A stretch of 64,000 nucleotides of DNA from JAGVSZ01 sp963716855 (GCA_963716855.1 CAVQUV010000004.1:62001-126000), one strand, 5' to 3'; positions 1 to 10,460 are shown, counted from the first letter of the stretch. The notes: generated by a model not told the origin, from the sequence alone. Numbers and translations are program-made.

Positions 1-762
1 GAACACCGTCGGCAGGTGCGCGTAGTTGTACAGCGCGATCCGGCTCGGGTTGATGTGCAGCACCTTGAACAGCGTCTGGCCGAACCGCTCCACGGTCTGA
101 TGCGGCAAGCCGTAGATCAGATCCAGATTCACCGACTTGAACCCGCTCGCGCGCGCCGCCTCGATCACGTCGACGGTGAGCTCGTAGCTCTGGACCCGGT
201 TCACCGCGCGCTGCACGTCCGGGTCGAAGTCCTGGACGCCGACCGAGAGCCGGTTGAAGCCCAGTTCGCCGAGCAGCGCGATCGTGAGCGGATCGGCGCT
301 GCGCGGGTCGACCTCGATCGAGTACTCGCCGTCCTCCGCGAGCACGAAGTGGTCGCGGATGATCCCCATCAGGTCGCGCAGTTCGAGCGGGCTGAGGAAG
401 GTCGGCGTACCGCCGCCCCAGTGGAGCTGCTCGAGGCGCTGCCCCGTCCCGATCACCTCGGTCACGAGATCGAGCTCGCGCTCGAGGTAGCGGAGGTACT
501 TGGCCGAGCGCCCGTGATCCCGGGTGATGACCTTGTTGCAGCCGCAGTAGTAGCAGATCGAGCTGCAGAACGGCAGGTGCACGTACAGCGAAAGTGGCCG
601 CGAACTCGCCCCATCGCGCCGGCGCTCCAGCGCCCGACGGTAGGCCGCAGCGTCAAAGGCCTCGACGAACCGGTCCGCCGTGGGGTAAGAGGTATAGCGG
701 GGTCCGGGTCGGTCGAAGCGGCGCAGGAGCTCCGGATCGATGACGAGGTCAGTCTGATTCAC
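1..762 (-). CDS. hemN: Oxygen-independent coproporphyrinogen III oxidase HemN (3' end outside window)
   Basis: Radical-SAM enzyme of anaerobic haem synthesis that converts coproporphyrinogen III to protoporphyrinogen IX in the cytoplasm. The N-terminal half is visible: a PRYTSYPTA-type opening, the CxxxCxxC cluster motif (CSSICYYC) followed by GCNKVITRDHG, then HWGGGTPTFLS and a GVQDFDPDVQ segment, all typical of HemN. The gene starts at a GTG (762-760), because no ATG fits the conserved N-terminus, and runs off the left edge after about 254 codons of an expected 450 or so. It diverges from fnr, and an FNR box lies 50 bp upstream, consistent with induction at low oxygen. Confidence 0.93.
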   Translation of the reverse strand, partial: MNQTDLVIDPELLRRFDRPGPRYTSYPTADRFVEAFDAAAYRRALERRRDGASSRPLSLYVHLPFCSSICYYCGCNKVITRDHGRSAKYLRYLERELDLVTEVIGTGQRLEQLHWGGGTPTFLSPLELRDLMGIIRDHFVLAEDGEYSIEVDPRSADPLTIALLGELGFNRLSVGVQDFDPDVQRAVNRVQSYELTVDVIEAARASGFKSVNLDLIYGLPHQTVERFGQTLFKVLHINPSRIALYNYAHLPTVF

Positions 763-811
763 TGGTAAACTTCCCTGTGAGGGGAGTCTGGATCCCTGTG
801 TCGGATTCATG

Positions 812-825
812 TTGACCTGGATCAA
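812..825. promoter_or_regulatory. FNR box between hemN and fnr
   Basis: TTGACCTGGATCAA matches the FNR consensus TTGAT-N4-ATCAA with one mismatch. Its centre lies 28.5 bp from a possible minus-strand -10 (CAGACT, 790-785), the same spacing as at ccoN and ccoI, so it could activate hemN. For fnr, which starts at 847, it is too close to act as a class II activator site and could instead repress. The activating and repressing roles are inferred. Confidence 0.8.
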
Positions 826-846
826 CGGTCCTTGGAGCTGCGATCA

Positions 847-1593
847 ATGGAACCCCAGCCTGCGACCAGCAAAGTCATCAACATCCACCAGCTGAAGACG
901 GTGTGTTCGAGCTGCAGCCTGCGCGAGCTGTGCCTGCCGATGGGCCTCTCGCGCGAGGAGATCGAGCATCTCGACCAGCTGGTGTACACGCGGCGGCGCG
1001 TCAAGCGCGGCGAGAACCTGTATCGGGCCGGCGACGGCTTCAGCTCGCTGTACGCCGTGCGCACCGGGTTCTTCAAGAGCAACGTGATCCTCGAGGACGG
1101 GCGGGACCAGGTGACCGGGTTCCACATGCCCGGCGACATCCTCGGACTCGACGGCATCGGCACCGAGGCGCACACCTGCAACGCCCATGCGCTCGAGGAC
1201 GGCGAGGTGTGCGTGATTCCGTTCTCGCGGCTGGAAGAGGTGTCGCGCGAGGTGCGCAACCTCCAGCATCAGTTCCACAAGGTGATGAGCCGCGAGATCG
1301 TGCGCGACCAGGGGGTCATGATGCTCCTGGGCACGATGCGCGCCGAGGAGCGCCTGGCGGCCTTCCTGATCAACCTCTCGCAACGCTTCGTCGCCCGCGG
1401 CTACTCGCCGTCGGAGTTCCACCTGCGGATGACGCGGGAGGAGATCGGCAGCTATCTCGGGCTCAAGCTCGAAACGGTCAGCCGGATCTTCTCGAAGTTC
1501 CAGGAGCAGGGGCTGATAGCGGTGCAGCAAAAGCACATCCGGATTCTCGACACGGACGGCCTCAAGCACCTCCTCGACCATCGGGAGGGGTAG
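847..1593 (+). CDS. fnr: FNR-type oxygen-sensing transcription regulator
   Basis: Crp/Fnr-family DNA-binding protein of 248 aa that would sense oxygen through a [4Fe-4S] cluster. The N-terminal cysteines C20, C23 and C29 (CSSCSLRELC) plus C111 (HTCNAH) match the four cluster ligands of FNR. A cNMP-like beta-roll follows, then the C-terminal helix-turn-helix, whose recognition helix ETVSRIFSKF keeps the E..SR residues that read TTGAT half-sites. The ATG at 847 has GGAG nine bases upstream; an in-frame TTG at 832 is possible but less likely. It is the probable regulator of hemN, ccoN and ccoI in this window. Confidence 0.94.
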   Translation: MEPQPATSKVINIHQLKTVCSSCSLRELCLPMGLSREEIEHLDQLVYTRRRVKRGENLYRAGDGFSSLYAVRTGFFKSNVILEDGRDQVTGFHMPGDILGLDGIGTEAHTCNAHALEDGEVCVIPFSRLEEVSREVRNLQHQFHKVMSREIVRDQGVMMLLGTMRAEERLAAFLINLSQRFVARGYSPSEFHLRMTREEIGSYLGLKLETVSRIFSKFQEQGLIAVQQKHIRILDTDGLKHLLDHREG

Positions 1594-1617
1594 CCCCGGG
1601 GCCGCCCGGCCCAGCGC

Positions 1618-2061
1618 TCAGCGGTAAACGAGCACCGGCACCTTGGAGTGCGCCAGCACCTTCTGGGTCACGCTGCCGAGGATCAGCGATGCCAGCTCGC
1701 CGCGGCCGTGCGAGGCCATGAAGATCACGTCGCACTTCTTGCGCTTCGCCGCGTCGATGATGCCCTGGTAAGCGGTCGAGGGCTTGGTCATCACGGTTTC
1801 GCAGCTCACGCCGGCGGCCTTGGCCGACTTCTCCACCTCGGTCAGGAACTTCTGGCCCGCCTCGCGGGCGCGCTCTTCGAAGCTCTTGATGGTCGCGGTG
1901 TCGATGACATAACCGTCCCCGTAGACGTACGGCTGGAACGCCTCGAGCGCGTAATAGGCCGTCACCTTGGCATTCAGATCTTTGGCGAGTGCAATGCCCG
2001 CCTTGACCGCCTTGCGCGCGAGCGCGGATCCATCGGTCGGGATCAGGATTTGTTTGAACAT
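1618..2061 (-). CDS. uspA: Universal stress protein, UspA family
   Basis: Single-domain Usp protein of 147 aa. The N-terminal FKQILIPTDGS strand-loop and the C-terminal ATP-binding motif G-x2-G-x9-G-S (from GRGEL to LGSVTQKVL) are both present, so it probably binds ATP. AAGGAGG lies five bases before the ATG at 2061; an upstream GTG at 2067 would overlap this ribosome site and is rejected. It is the last gene of the ccoNOQPGH-orf-uspA run. Usp genes are common FNR targets, so co-expression under low oxygen is plausible but inferred from position. Confidence 0.92.
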   Translation of the reverse strand: MFKQILIPTDGSALARKAVKAGIALAKDLNAKVTAYYALEAFQPYVYGDGYVIDTATIKSFEERAREAGQKFLTEVEKSAKAAGVSCETVMTKPSTAYQGIIDAAKRKKCDVIFMASHGRGELASLILGSVTQKVLAHSKVPVLVYR

Positions 2062-2090
2062 GGCCACCTCCTTGAGATCCTGGGTTCAGT

Positions 2091-2381
2091 CTACGCCTGG
2101 GCGCCGGGCGTACCTTGCGTCCCGTCAAACGCCTTGGCCGGCGAACGGTTGAGGTCCGCGCTCGAGCGCTGGAAGAAGCAGGTCAGCGCGCTCGAGCCGG
2201 CCGCAAAGATCCAGAACGCGAAAAAGCCGATCGAGTAGATCGCGGTTCGGCTGAGACCGATCTCGCGATCGAAGAGCCGCAGGTCCGTGGGATCGAAGAG
2301 CGTGAAGAACACGCCCTCGGCGATCCCGGCCACGATGAACGCCGGCCAAAGAATGTACATGAGCCGCTTCCCGTTCGACAT
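2091..2381 (-). CDS. Small membrane protein of the cco operon, function unknown
   Basis: A 96-aa protein with two predicted membrane helices (residues about 7-27 and 48-68), an acidic loop between them and a hydrophilic tail. A very strong ribosome site (GGAGGAGGAGG) precedes the ATG. It sits 16 bp after ccoH and 29 bp before uspA in the same direction. Small two-helix proteins are often found at this position in betaproteobacterial cbb3 operons, so a role in oxidase assembly or stability is possible. No family could be recognised with certainty. Confidence 0.75.
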   Translation of the reverse strand: MSNGKRLMYILWPAFIVAGIAEGVFFTLFDPTDLRLFDREIGLSRTAIYSIGFFAFWIFAAGSSALTCFFQRSSADLNRSPAKAFDGTQGTPGAQA

Positions 2382-2397
2382 TCCTCCTCCTCCGCCG

Positions 2398-2898
2398 CTA
2401 TTCCCGGTGCGGGGCGCGCAGGATCACTTGCCGATCCGCGGTATGCCATTCGCCCCCGAGGCGCCACAGCCCGCCCGAATCCTCGAGGACCAGTCGCCAA
2501 GTCCCGGGTGACACCGGCACGAGGGCGCCCTCGAAGACCCCCCCGGCACCTAAGGCGAGCACCACGACCTGATCCCGTCCGGCCCGGGTCGGGTGCACCA
2601 GCCGCAAGGTCGGCCGCGACGCGCCGGATGCGCCCTCCGAGAGCACCACCCGCACCCGGTCGCCCTGCGGATTGAACGAAAGGGTCGCCTGGAGGCCGAG
2701 CTGCGCCGCGCGCGCTTCCCGATCGAGCACCTGGTTGATCGCCAGCCCGCGCTTGTAATAGTCGTCGAAGACGAGGCCATCGTCGCTTCGCAGGGCGAGC
2801 GTCACCATGACGATTCCCATCGCGACCGCCGCCGCCGGCGGAATGATCAGCAGCCACGGCCAGCGATCGCGATACCACGGGTGCACGGGGCCGCGCAT
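2398..2898 (-). CDS. ccoH: cbb3 oxidase assembly protein FixH/CcoH
   Basis: A 166-aa protein with one N-terminal membrane helix (about residues 14-34) and a periplasmic beta-rich domain. The motif DDYYKRGLAINQ directly after the helix is the FixH family signature. CcoH helps assemble and stabilise the cbb3-type cytochrome oxidase and is thought to work with the copper pump CcoI. The ATG at 2898 is one base past the ccoG stop codon, so the two are probably translationally coupled. Confidence 0.9.
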   Translation of the reverse strand: MRGPVHPWYRDRWPWLLIIPPAAAVAMGIVMVTLALRSDDGLVFDDYYKRGLAINQVLDREARAAQLGLQATLSFNPQGDRVRVVLSEGASGASRPTLRLVHPTRAGRDQVVVLALGAGGVFEGALVPVSPGTWRLVLEDSGGLWRLGGEWHTADRQVILRAPHRE

Positions 2899-2899
2899 C

Positions 2900-4366
<1,467 letters not shown>

Positions 4367-4384
4367 GCGCTCCCGCTCACTCGC

Positions 4385-5293
4385 TTACTTCCCCGGCTTG
4401 TGCGAGAGGCCCCAGACGTAGGCGGCCAGGACGTGCGCCCGAGGCTCGCCGAGAAACCCCTTCCATGCCGGCATCTGTCCGGTACGGCCGTTCTGAATCG
4501 TCGCCATGACATCCGCCTCCGAACCGCCGTACAGCCAAACCTTGTCGGTGAGATTCGGCGCGCCGAGCGCCGGATTGCCCTTGCCGTCGGGGCCGTGGCA
4601 CGCGGCACAGGTCTGCGCAAACTTCTCCTTCCCGCGCGCGACCCGGATCGAGTCGCTCGTCATGCCCGAGAGCGACAGCACGTAGTGCGCGACGTCCTTC
4701 ACCCCCTCGGGACCGAGCGCGGCGCCCTGCGGCGGCATGACCGCGGTACGGCCGTTGAGGATCGTTTCCTCGATCGTCTTGGGATCCCCGCCCCACTGCC
4801 AGTCCCCGTCCGCAAGGTTGGGAAAGCCCTTGGTCCCGCGCGCGTCGGATGCGTGGCACTGCGCGCAGTAGTTGAGGTACAGGTTCTGGCCGATCGCCAT
4901 CGCCTCCTTGTCGGCGGCCAGCTTCTCGATATCCATGCCCTGGTACTTGGCGTAGATCGGCCCGTAGGTCGCGTCGGCCTTTTTCATCTCGTCGTCGTAC
5001 TGCGTCGTCTGCGACCAGCCGAGGGTACCCCTGAAGTTGCCGAGCCCCGGGTAGAACGCGAGATAGACGAGCGAGAACACCACGGTGATGTAGAACAGCC
5101 AGCGCCACCAGTTCGGCAGGGGGTTGTTCCACTCCTGCAAATCCTCGTCCCACACGTGACCGGTCGTGCCGATCTTCGCGCCCGGGACGCGCTTCGTCGT
5201 CTGCATCCAGAGCAGGATGGCGCACCCGACGATCGAGACCACCGTCAGCACCGCGATGTAAAGACTCCAGAACTCGCTCGTGAAGTCGTTCAT
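4385..5293 (-). CDS. ccoP: Cytochrome c oxidase cbb3-type subunit III CcoP (dihaem)
   Basis: A 302-aa membrane-anchored dihaem cytochrome c that passes electrons from soluble cytochrome c to the CcoO/CcoN core. Two N-terminal helices are present (residues about 8-26 and 60-80), with the usual signature WDEDLQEWNNPLPNWW between them. Two haem sites follow, CAQCH and CAACH, each with a downstream methionine ligand region. The start codon overlaps the ccoQ stop as ATGA, so translation is likely coupled. Confidence 0.96.
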   Translation of the reverse strand: MNDFTSEFWSLYIAVLTVVSIVGCAILLWMQTTKRVPGAKIGTTGHVWDEDLQEWNNPLPNWWRWLFYITVVFSLVYLAFYPGLGNFRGTLGWSQTTQYDDEMKKADATYGPIYAKYQGMDIEKLAADKEAMAIGQNLYLNYCAQCHASDARGTKGFPNLADGDWQWGGDPKTIEETILNGRTAVMPPQGAALGPEGVKDVAHYVLSLSGMTSDSIRVARGKEKFAQTCAACHGPDGKGNPALGAPNLTDKVWLYGGSEADVMATIQNGRTGQMPAWKGFLGEPRAHVLAAYVWGLSHKPGK

Positions 5294-5463
5294 TGCCCTT
5301 CTCCCCTGACATTCCCTTGTACGTCGTCGTTTTCATCGAGGATGGAGCGCGCCTCGCGATCGAACGCCGCCTTGCGCCGGGCGCCGTACGCCCACCAGAC
5401 GATGCCGAGAAACGCCACGAAGCTCGCGACCGTGATCACCGAACGGATGTCGTTGAGGTCCAT
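5290..5463 (-). CDS. ccoQ: Cytochrome c oxidase cbb3-type subunit IV CcoQ
   Basis: A 57-aa single-helix protein in the standard position between ccoO and ccoP. The helix spans about residues 8-27 (VITVASFVAFLGIVWWAYG) and is followed by a basic then acidic tail (ARRKAAFDREAR). CcoQ stabilises the assembled oxidase. The ATG at 5463 lies four bases past the ccoO stop, and the TGA stop overlaps the ccoP ATG by four bases. Confidence 0.9.
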   Translation of the reverse strand: MDLNDIRSVITVASFVAFLGIVWWAYGARRKAAFDREARSILDENDDVQGNVRGEGQ

Positions 5464-5467
5464 GCGT

Positions 5468-6082
5468 CTAGTTCCTGCTCTTGAGCACGGTCCCCAGCTC
5501 CTGCAGGTAGGCGATCATCGCGTCGAGCTCGGTCTTGCCCTCGAGCTCCTTCTTCGCGCCCGCGATCTCGCCGTCGGAGTACGGCACGCCCACACGGCGC
5601 AGCGCGCGCATCTTCGCTTCGATGTCGTCGCTTGCAGCCGGCGTGGCGGCGAGCCACGGGTACGCCGGCATGATCGATTCCGGCACGACGTCGCGCGGGT
5701 TCTGGAAGTGGATGCGGTGCCACTCGTCGCTGTACCGCCCGCCGACGCGCGCCAGGTCCGGCCCGGTGCGCTTGCTGCCCCACTGGAACGGGTGGTCGTA
5801 CACGAACTCCCCTGCGACCGAGTAGTGCCCGTAGCGCTCGGTCTCCGCGCGGAAGGGGCGGATCATCTGGGAGTGGCAGTTGTAGCAGCCCTCGCGGACG
5901 TAGATGTCGCGTCCGACCAGGCGCAGCGGCGCGTACGGCTTGAGGCCGGCCACCGGCTCGGTGGTCGAGCGCTGGAAGTAGAGCGGCACGATCTCGACCA
6001 GGCCGCCGATCGCCACGACCAGGATGACCAGGACGATCAGCAGCGTGTTGCTCGTTTCGATGTTCTCGTGAGTGAAAGCCAC
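5468..6082 (-). CDS. ccoO: Cytochrome c oxidase cbb3-type subunit II CcoO (monohaem)
   Basis: A 204-aa monohaem cytochrome c anchored by an N-terminal helix (about residues 13-33). The haem site CYNCHSQMIRPF and the downstream DPFQWGSKRTGPDLARVG-type segment are diagnostic of CcoO/FixO. The start is a GTG at 6082 with GGGGAG upstream. It lies 12 bp after ccoN. The gene is intact although ccoN just upstream appears frameshifted, which suggests the operon is functional. Confidence 0.96.
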   Translation of the reverse strand: MAFTHENIETSNTLLIVLVILVVAIGGLVEIVPLYFQRSTTEPVAGLKPYAPLRLVGRDIYVREGCYNCHSQMIRPFRAETERYGHYSVAGEFVYDHPFQWGSKRTGPDLARVGGRYSDEWHRIHFQNPRDVVPESIMPAYPWLAATPAASDDIEAKMRALRRVGVPYSDGEIAGAKKELEGKTELDAMIAYLQELGTVLKSRN

Positions 6083-6094
6083 GGTCGTCTCCCC

Positions 6095-7515
6095 TTAAGC
6101 GTGCGCGGGCGCCGGAATCGGCGCGTCGACCGCCTTGTGTCCGGCAACCGTCTTCCAGACGTTGTAGGCCATGACGAACATCCCGGAGAGATACAGCGTC
6201 CCGCCGAGCAGGCGGATGACGTAGAACGGCATGCTCGCCTTGGTCGACTCGACGAACGTGTAGGTGAGCGTGCCATCGGGGTTCACCGCGCGCCACATCA
6301 GGCCCTGCGTGACGCCCGCAATCCACATCGCCGCGATGTAGAGCACGATCCCCACCGTCGCGATCCAGAAGTGCAGCGTCACCAGGGGCACGCTGTGCAT
6401 CTGCGCCCGGCCGAAGAGCCGCGGGATCAGGTAGTAGATGCAGCCGAGGCTGATCATGCCGACCCAGCCGAGCGCGCCCGAGTGGACGTGGCCGATCGTC
6501 CAGTCGGTGTAGTGCGACAGCGCGTTCACCGTCTTGATCGACATCATCGGCCCCTCGAAGGTCGACATGCCGTAGAACGACAGCGACACGATCAGGAATT
6601 TCAGGATCGGGTCGTCGCGCAGCTTGTGCCACGCTCCCGAGAGCGTCATGATCCCGTTGATCATTCCGCCCCACGACGGCGCGAGCAGGATGAGCGAGAA
6701 CACCATCCCGATCGACTGCGCCCAGTCGGGCAGCGCCGTGTAGTGCAGGTGGTGCGGGCCGGCCCACATGTAGGTGAAGATCAGCGCCCAGAAATGCACC
6801 ACCGACAGCCGGTACGAATAGATCGGCCGACCCGGCCTGCTTGGGCACGAAGTAGTACATCATCCCCAGGAAGCCCGCGGTGAGGAAGAACCCGACCGCG
6901 TTGTGCCCGTACCACCACTGGACCATCGCGTCCTGCACGCCCGGCGTAGGCCGAGTAGGACTTCCAGAACGTCGCCGGGCTCGCCGCGCTGTTCACGACG
7001 TGAAGCAGCGCGACCGTGAGAATGAAAGCCCCGAAGAACCAGTTCGCGACGTAGATGTGCGGGGTCTTGCGCTTGGCGATCGTGCCGAAGAAGACCACTG
7101 CGTACGCGACCCACACCAGAGTGATCAGCACGTCGATCGGCCACTCGAGCTCGGCGTACTCCTTGGAGCTCGTGATCCCGAGCGGGAGCGTGATCGCGGC
7201 GAGCACGATGACGACCTGCCAGCCCCAGAACGTGAACGCCGCCAGAGCGTCCGAAAAGAGGCGCACGTGGCAAGTGCGCTGCACCACGTAGTAGGAGGTC
7301 GCAAACAACGCCGAGCCGCCGAAGGCGAAGATCACGGCGTTCGTGTGCAAGGGCCGGAGCCGACCGAAGGACAGCCACGAGATGCCGTAGGTGAGATCGG
7401 GCCAGATGAACTGGGCGGCGATGACGACGCCGACCAGCATGCCCACGATGCCCCACACGACGGTCATGATGGCGAACTGCCGCACGACGGTGTAGTTGTA
7501 TGTCCCGGCTGTCAT
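6095..7515 (-). CDS. ccoN: Cytochrome c oxidase cbb3-type subunit I CcoN, interrupted by two apparent +1 frameshifts
   Basis: Catalytic haem-copper subunit of the cbb3 oxidase, with about 12 membrane helices. The sequence is read in three successive frames. The first (from 7515) covers the N-terminus through FWKSYSAYAG, including LRPLHTNAVIF. The second gives VQDAMVQWWYGHNAVGFF. The third runs from about 6825 to the TAA at 6095 and contains the conserved THWTIGH-like segment (here DWTIGHVHSGALGW). Each junction needs removal of one G: one in the run at 6940-6942 and one at 6831-6833 (C on the plus strand). Corrected length would be 472 aa, normal for CcoN. Conservation on both sides of each break favours sequencing or assembly errors over gene decay. 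Confidence 0.88.
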
Positions 7516-7598
7516 GAATCCATTCCCCTTTTCGACCGACTCGTTTTTTTCGCGGCGCGCGAGATGCGTGCACCTACCCGGTCGGCAACCGCCACCGA

Positions 7599-7639
7599 AT
7601 GCTAGAAGAGCAGGCGGCGCTCCACTTGATTCAGGTCAA
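7599..7639 (-). promoter_or_regulatory. FNR-dependent class II promoter of ccoNOQP
   Basis: The FNR box TTGATTCAGGTCAA occupies 7626-7639. On the minus strand a -10 hexamer TAGCAT lies at 7604-7599, giving a predicted start near 7592 and a box centre near -40.5, as in class II FNR promoters. The ccoN ATG is 111 nt from the box. The same spacing recurs at ccoI. Confidence 0.85.
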
Positions 7640-7692
7640 ATCCGCCGCCGCACTGCAGCGAACCCCGCAAGTCATGGACAGATAAGCCTTCT

Positions 7693-7857
7693 CTATTGCT
7701 CGCGTCCCTCGCGGGGCGCGTCATCGTCGAGCAGGACCTTGAATCCGGGCCCTTCGAGGTCGTCGAACTGGCCGGACCGGAGGGCGAACCAGAACACCGC
7801 ACCGATCAGGAAGACGAGGACGACCGAGAGCGGGATAAGAAGATAAAGAACGTCCAC
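7693..7857 (-). CDS. ccoS: cbb3 oxidase maturation protein CcoS
   Basis: A 54-aa single-helix protein (helix about residues 4-25) with the family signature FWFALRSGQFDDLEGP. CcoS is needed for cofactor insertion into cbb3 oxidase. It starts at a GTG (7857-7855) five bases beyond the ccoI stop, so ccoI and ccoS form one unit. The ccoN promoter and FNR box lie just downstream of its stop codon. Confidence 0.9.
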   Translation of the reverse strand: MDVLYLLIPLSVVLVFLIGAVFWFALRSGQFDDLEGPGFKVLLDDDAPREGREQ

Positions 7858-7861
7858 CGGT

Positions 7862-10335
7862 CTACTCCTCGGTTTCCCTGGGCGCGCCGCGTCTTCTCAG
7901 CCGCAGCGCGTTGCCCACAACTGCGAGCGAGCTGCCCGACATCCCGAGTCCCGCCATCCAGGGCGTGACGAAGCCGGCCGCGGCCGCGGGCACTGCGGCG
8001 AGATTGTAAACGGCGGCCCATGCAAGGTTCTGGTGGATCACGCGCATGGTCGCGCGCGCCAGATCGAACGCCTCCGCAAGCGCTGCCGGATCCCCCGATA
8101 GCAGAACCGCGTCGGCCCGCGTCTGTGCGATCTCCGCACCCGTACCGAGCGCAACCGATACGTTCGCCTGCGCCAGCACCGGAGCGTCGTTCACGCCGTC
8201 GCCGACCATTGCCACAATGGCCCCGGACTGCTGGAGCGCGGCGACATACGCCAGTTTCGCCGCGGGGTCGGCCTCCGGCCGGGCGGACGCGATGCCGAGC
8301 GCGCGCGCAATCGTGCGAACGGGCGCTTCGGCATCACCGCTCAGCAGGTGGATGCGCTTGCCCATCGCTTCGAGGCTGCGCACCAGACCGGACGGCCCCT
8401 GGCTTCAGCGTGTCGGCCAGCTCGAACTGCGCGAGCCACGCTCCCGCAGAAGCGAGATAGACGACTGTTGAGGCGGCGTGAGGCACCGGATCGGTGTCGC
8501 GGGAAACGTGCGCCAGTTCGGCGCAAAACGCACGCGGTCCCGAGCCGATACCGAACGCTGTCCACCACGCCCTCGACGCCGCGCCCCGGATGGCTTGCGC
8601 TGTGGTCGGCCACGCATGCGGCACGCCCCGACACATCGGTGTGCCGCATGAGGGCTCGCGCAACCGGATGCTCGGAGGCGACCTCTAGCGCGCGCGCGAG
8701 CGCTTCGCAGCGCTCGAGCGAAAGCGCTCCGAGCGCAGTCGCCGCGGCAACTCGCAGCTCGCCGTGCGTAAGCGTGCCGGTCTTGTCGAAGACCACGTCG
8801 GTCGCGCGCGCGAGAGCCTCTATGCTATGGCCGCGCGTCACGATCACGCCGCGGCGTGCGAGCTCTCCGGTGGCAACCGTCAATGCGACCGGCGTGGCAA
8901 GCGAGAGCGCACACGGGCAGGTGACGACCAGGACCGACACCGCCACCCAGAGGGCGCGCTCGGGCGCGAGTACGAGCCAAGCCGCGGCCGTCACGGCGGC
9001 AAGGAGGAGCACGCCCAGAACGAACCCGCGCGCGTACCGGTCGGCAACCTCGACGAGCCGGTGGCGCTCGGTCATCGCCCGCTCGACCAGGCGCACGATC
9101 GCGGCGAGCACGGTGTCGGCACCGACGCGCTCGATGCGCACGACGAAGGGCGCGGACACGCTCACCGCGCCGCCGATGACGCGGCTCCCGGAGCGCTTCG
9201 CGACCGGTCGACTCTCTCCGGTCAGGAGCGACTCGTTCATCGCGCCCTCGCCCTGCGCGACCGTGCCGTCGGCCGGCACGCGCTCTCCCGGCCGGACGAG
9301 CACGAAGTCGCCGCGCCGCAGCGCGCTTGCCGCGACCCGCTCGGTCTCGATCGGTCCTGGAAACTCGCGCAGCCGCTCCGCCTGCGCCGGCACGAGGCGC
9401 CCTAGATGAGCCAACGCCGCGCCGGCGCGATGCCGCGCCTCGAGCTCCAGGAAGCGGCCGGCGAGCAGCAGGAACACGAACATCGTCACCGAGTCGAAGT
9501 ACACCTCGCCGTCGCCGCGCAGGGTGGCCCACACGCTCGCCGCGAACGCCACCGCGATCCCGAGCGCGACGGGGACGTCCATGCCGGCACGGCGGACCCT
9601 GAGGTCACGCCAGGCACCGAGGAAGAACGGCTGCGCCGAGTAAGCGACGACGGGAACGGTGAGTACGAGGCTGGCCCAGCGCATGAGCGCCTCGAAATCC
9701 AGTGGCATGCCGCCTTCGTCTCCCGCGATGTACACGGGCACGGCGTACATCATGACCTGCATCATGCCGAAGCCGGCGACGAAGAGCCGCCAAAGCGCGG
9801 CGCGCCGCTCGCGCTGATGAGCCGCGTCCGCGCGCATGCGGTCGTAGGGAAACGCGCGGTAGCCGATGCGCGCGACCGCCGCGAGAATCTCGCTGAGTTG
9901 CACCCGCGCCGGATCCCACCTGACCTGTGCGCGGCGGGTCGTGTAATTGATCGACACGCCCGCGACGCCGGGAAGCCGACCGATCACCTGCTCATTGAGC
10001 CAGACGCAAGCGGAGCAGCGCACGCCCTCGAGCAGCAAGGCTGCATCGCGGCAGCCGTCGGCGCCCACGACGACGAAGGAAGCCTGAAAGACCGGGTCGT
10101 CGTACGCGGCGTGATCGTTCGAGCTGCGCGCATCGGCCGGCGGCTGGCCGGGCGCCTGTTCGCGCAGCCGGTAGTACGCGTCGAGGCCCGCGCCGCTGAT
10201 GGCAACCGCGACGGCCTCGCACCCCGCACAGCAGAAGGATCGCGGCTCACCCGCAATCCGGAGCGAGCGCGCCTCGGCCGCCGTGACCGGCAAGCCGCAG
10301 TGGAAGCATGTCAACGTGTCCGCGCTCGCAGTCAC
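7862..10335 (-). CDS. ccoI: Copper-translocating P-type ATPase CcoI, interrupted by two apparent +1 frameshifts
   Basis: P1B-type ATPase that delivers copper for cbb3 oxidase assembly. Visible in order: an N-terminal CFHCGLPV...CCAGCEAV cysteine domain, a heavy-metal domain with CSACVW (about residue 108), membrane helices, the actuator TGES loop, the CPC copper motif (about residue 472), the phosphorylation site DKTGTLT (about 515), and in the last frame VGDGVNDAPVLAQA. The reading frame changes near 8539-8541 and again near 8396-8399. Each change is one extra G in a G run (GGG and GGGG). Corrected, the protein would be about 823 aa, normal for CcoI. Both breaks fall in conserved sequence, so sequencing error is likely. 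Confidence 0.9.
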
Positions 10336-10419
10336 GTGCGCACCGTAGGCGGCAGCGGTAGGCAGGGTCGGGTCTCCTGGGACGGTCCGGGTAGGCAGTC
10401 CGCGCCGGATGCCGTCCGG

Positions 10420-10460
10420 ATCCTAGGAGTCACCGCACACCTGCCCTTGACGCAGGTCAA
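10420..10460 (-). promoter_or_regulatory. FNR-dependent class II promoter of ccoI-ccoS
   Basis: The FNR box TTGACGCAGGTCAA lies at 10447-10460 and a minus-strand -10 TAGGAT at 10425-10420. The predicted start near 10413 puts the box centre at about -40.5. The distance from box to ATG (112 nt) is nearly identical to that at ccoN (111 nt). Confidence 0.85.

Noticed and set aside
6095..7515. Programmed ribosomal frameshifting in ccoN
   Set aside because: No slippery sequence with a downstream structure was seen, and two shifts in one gene plus two more in ccoI fit sequencing error better.
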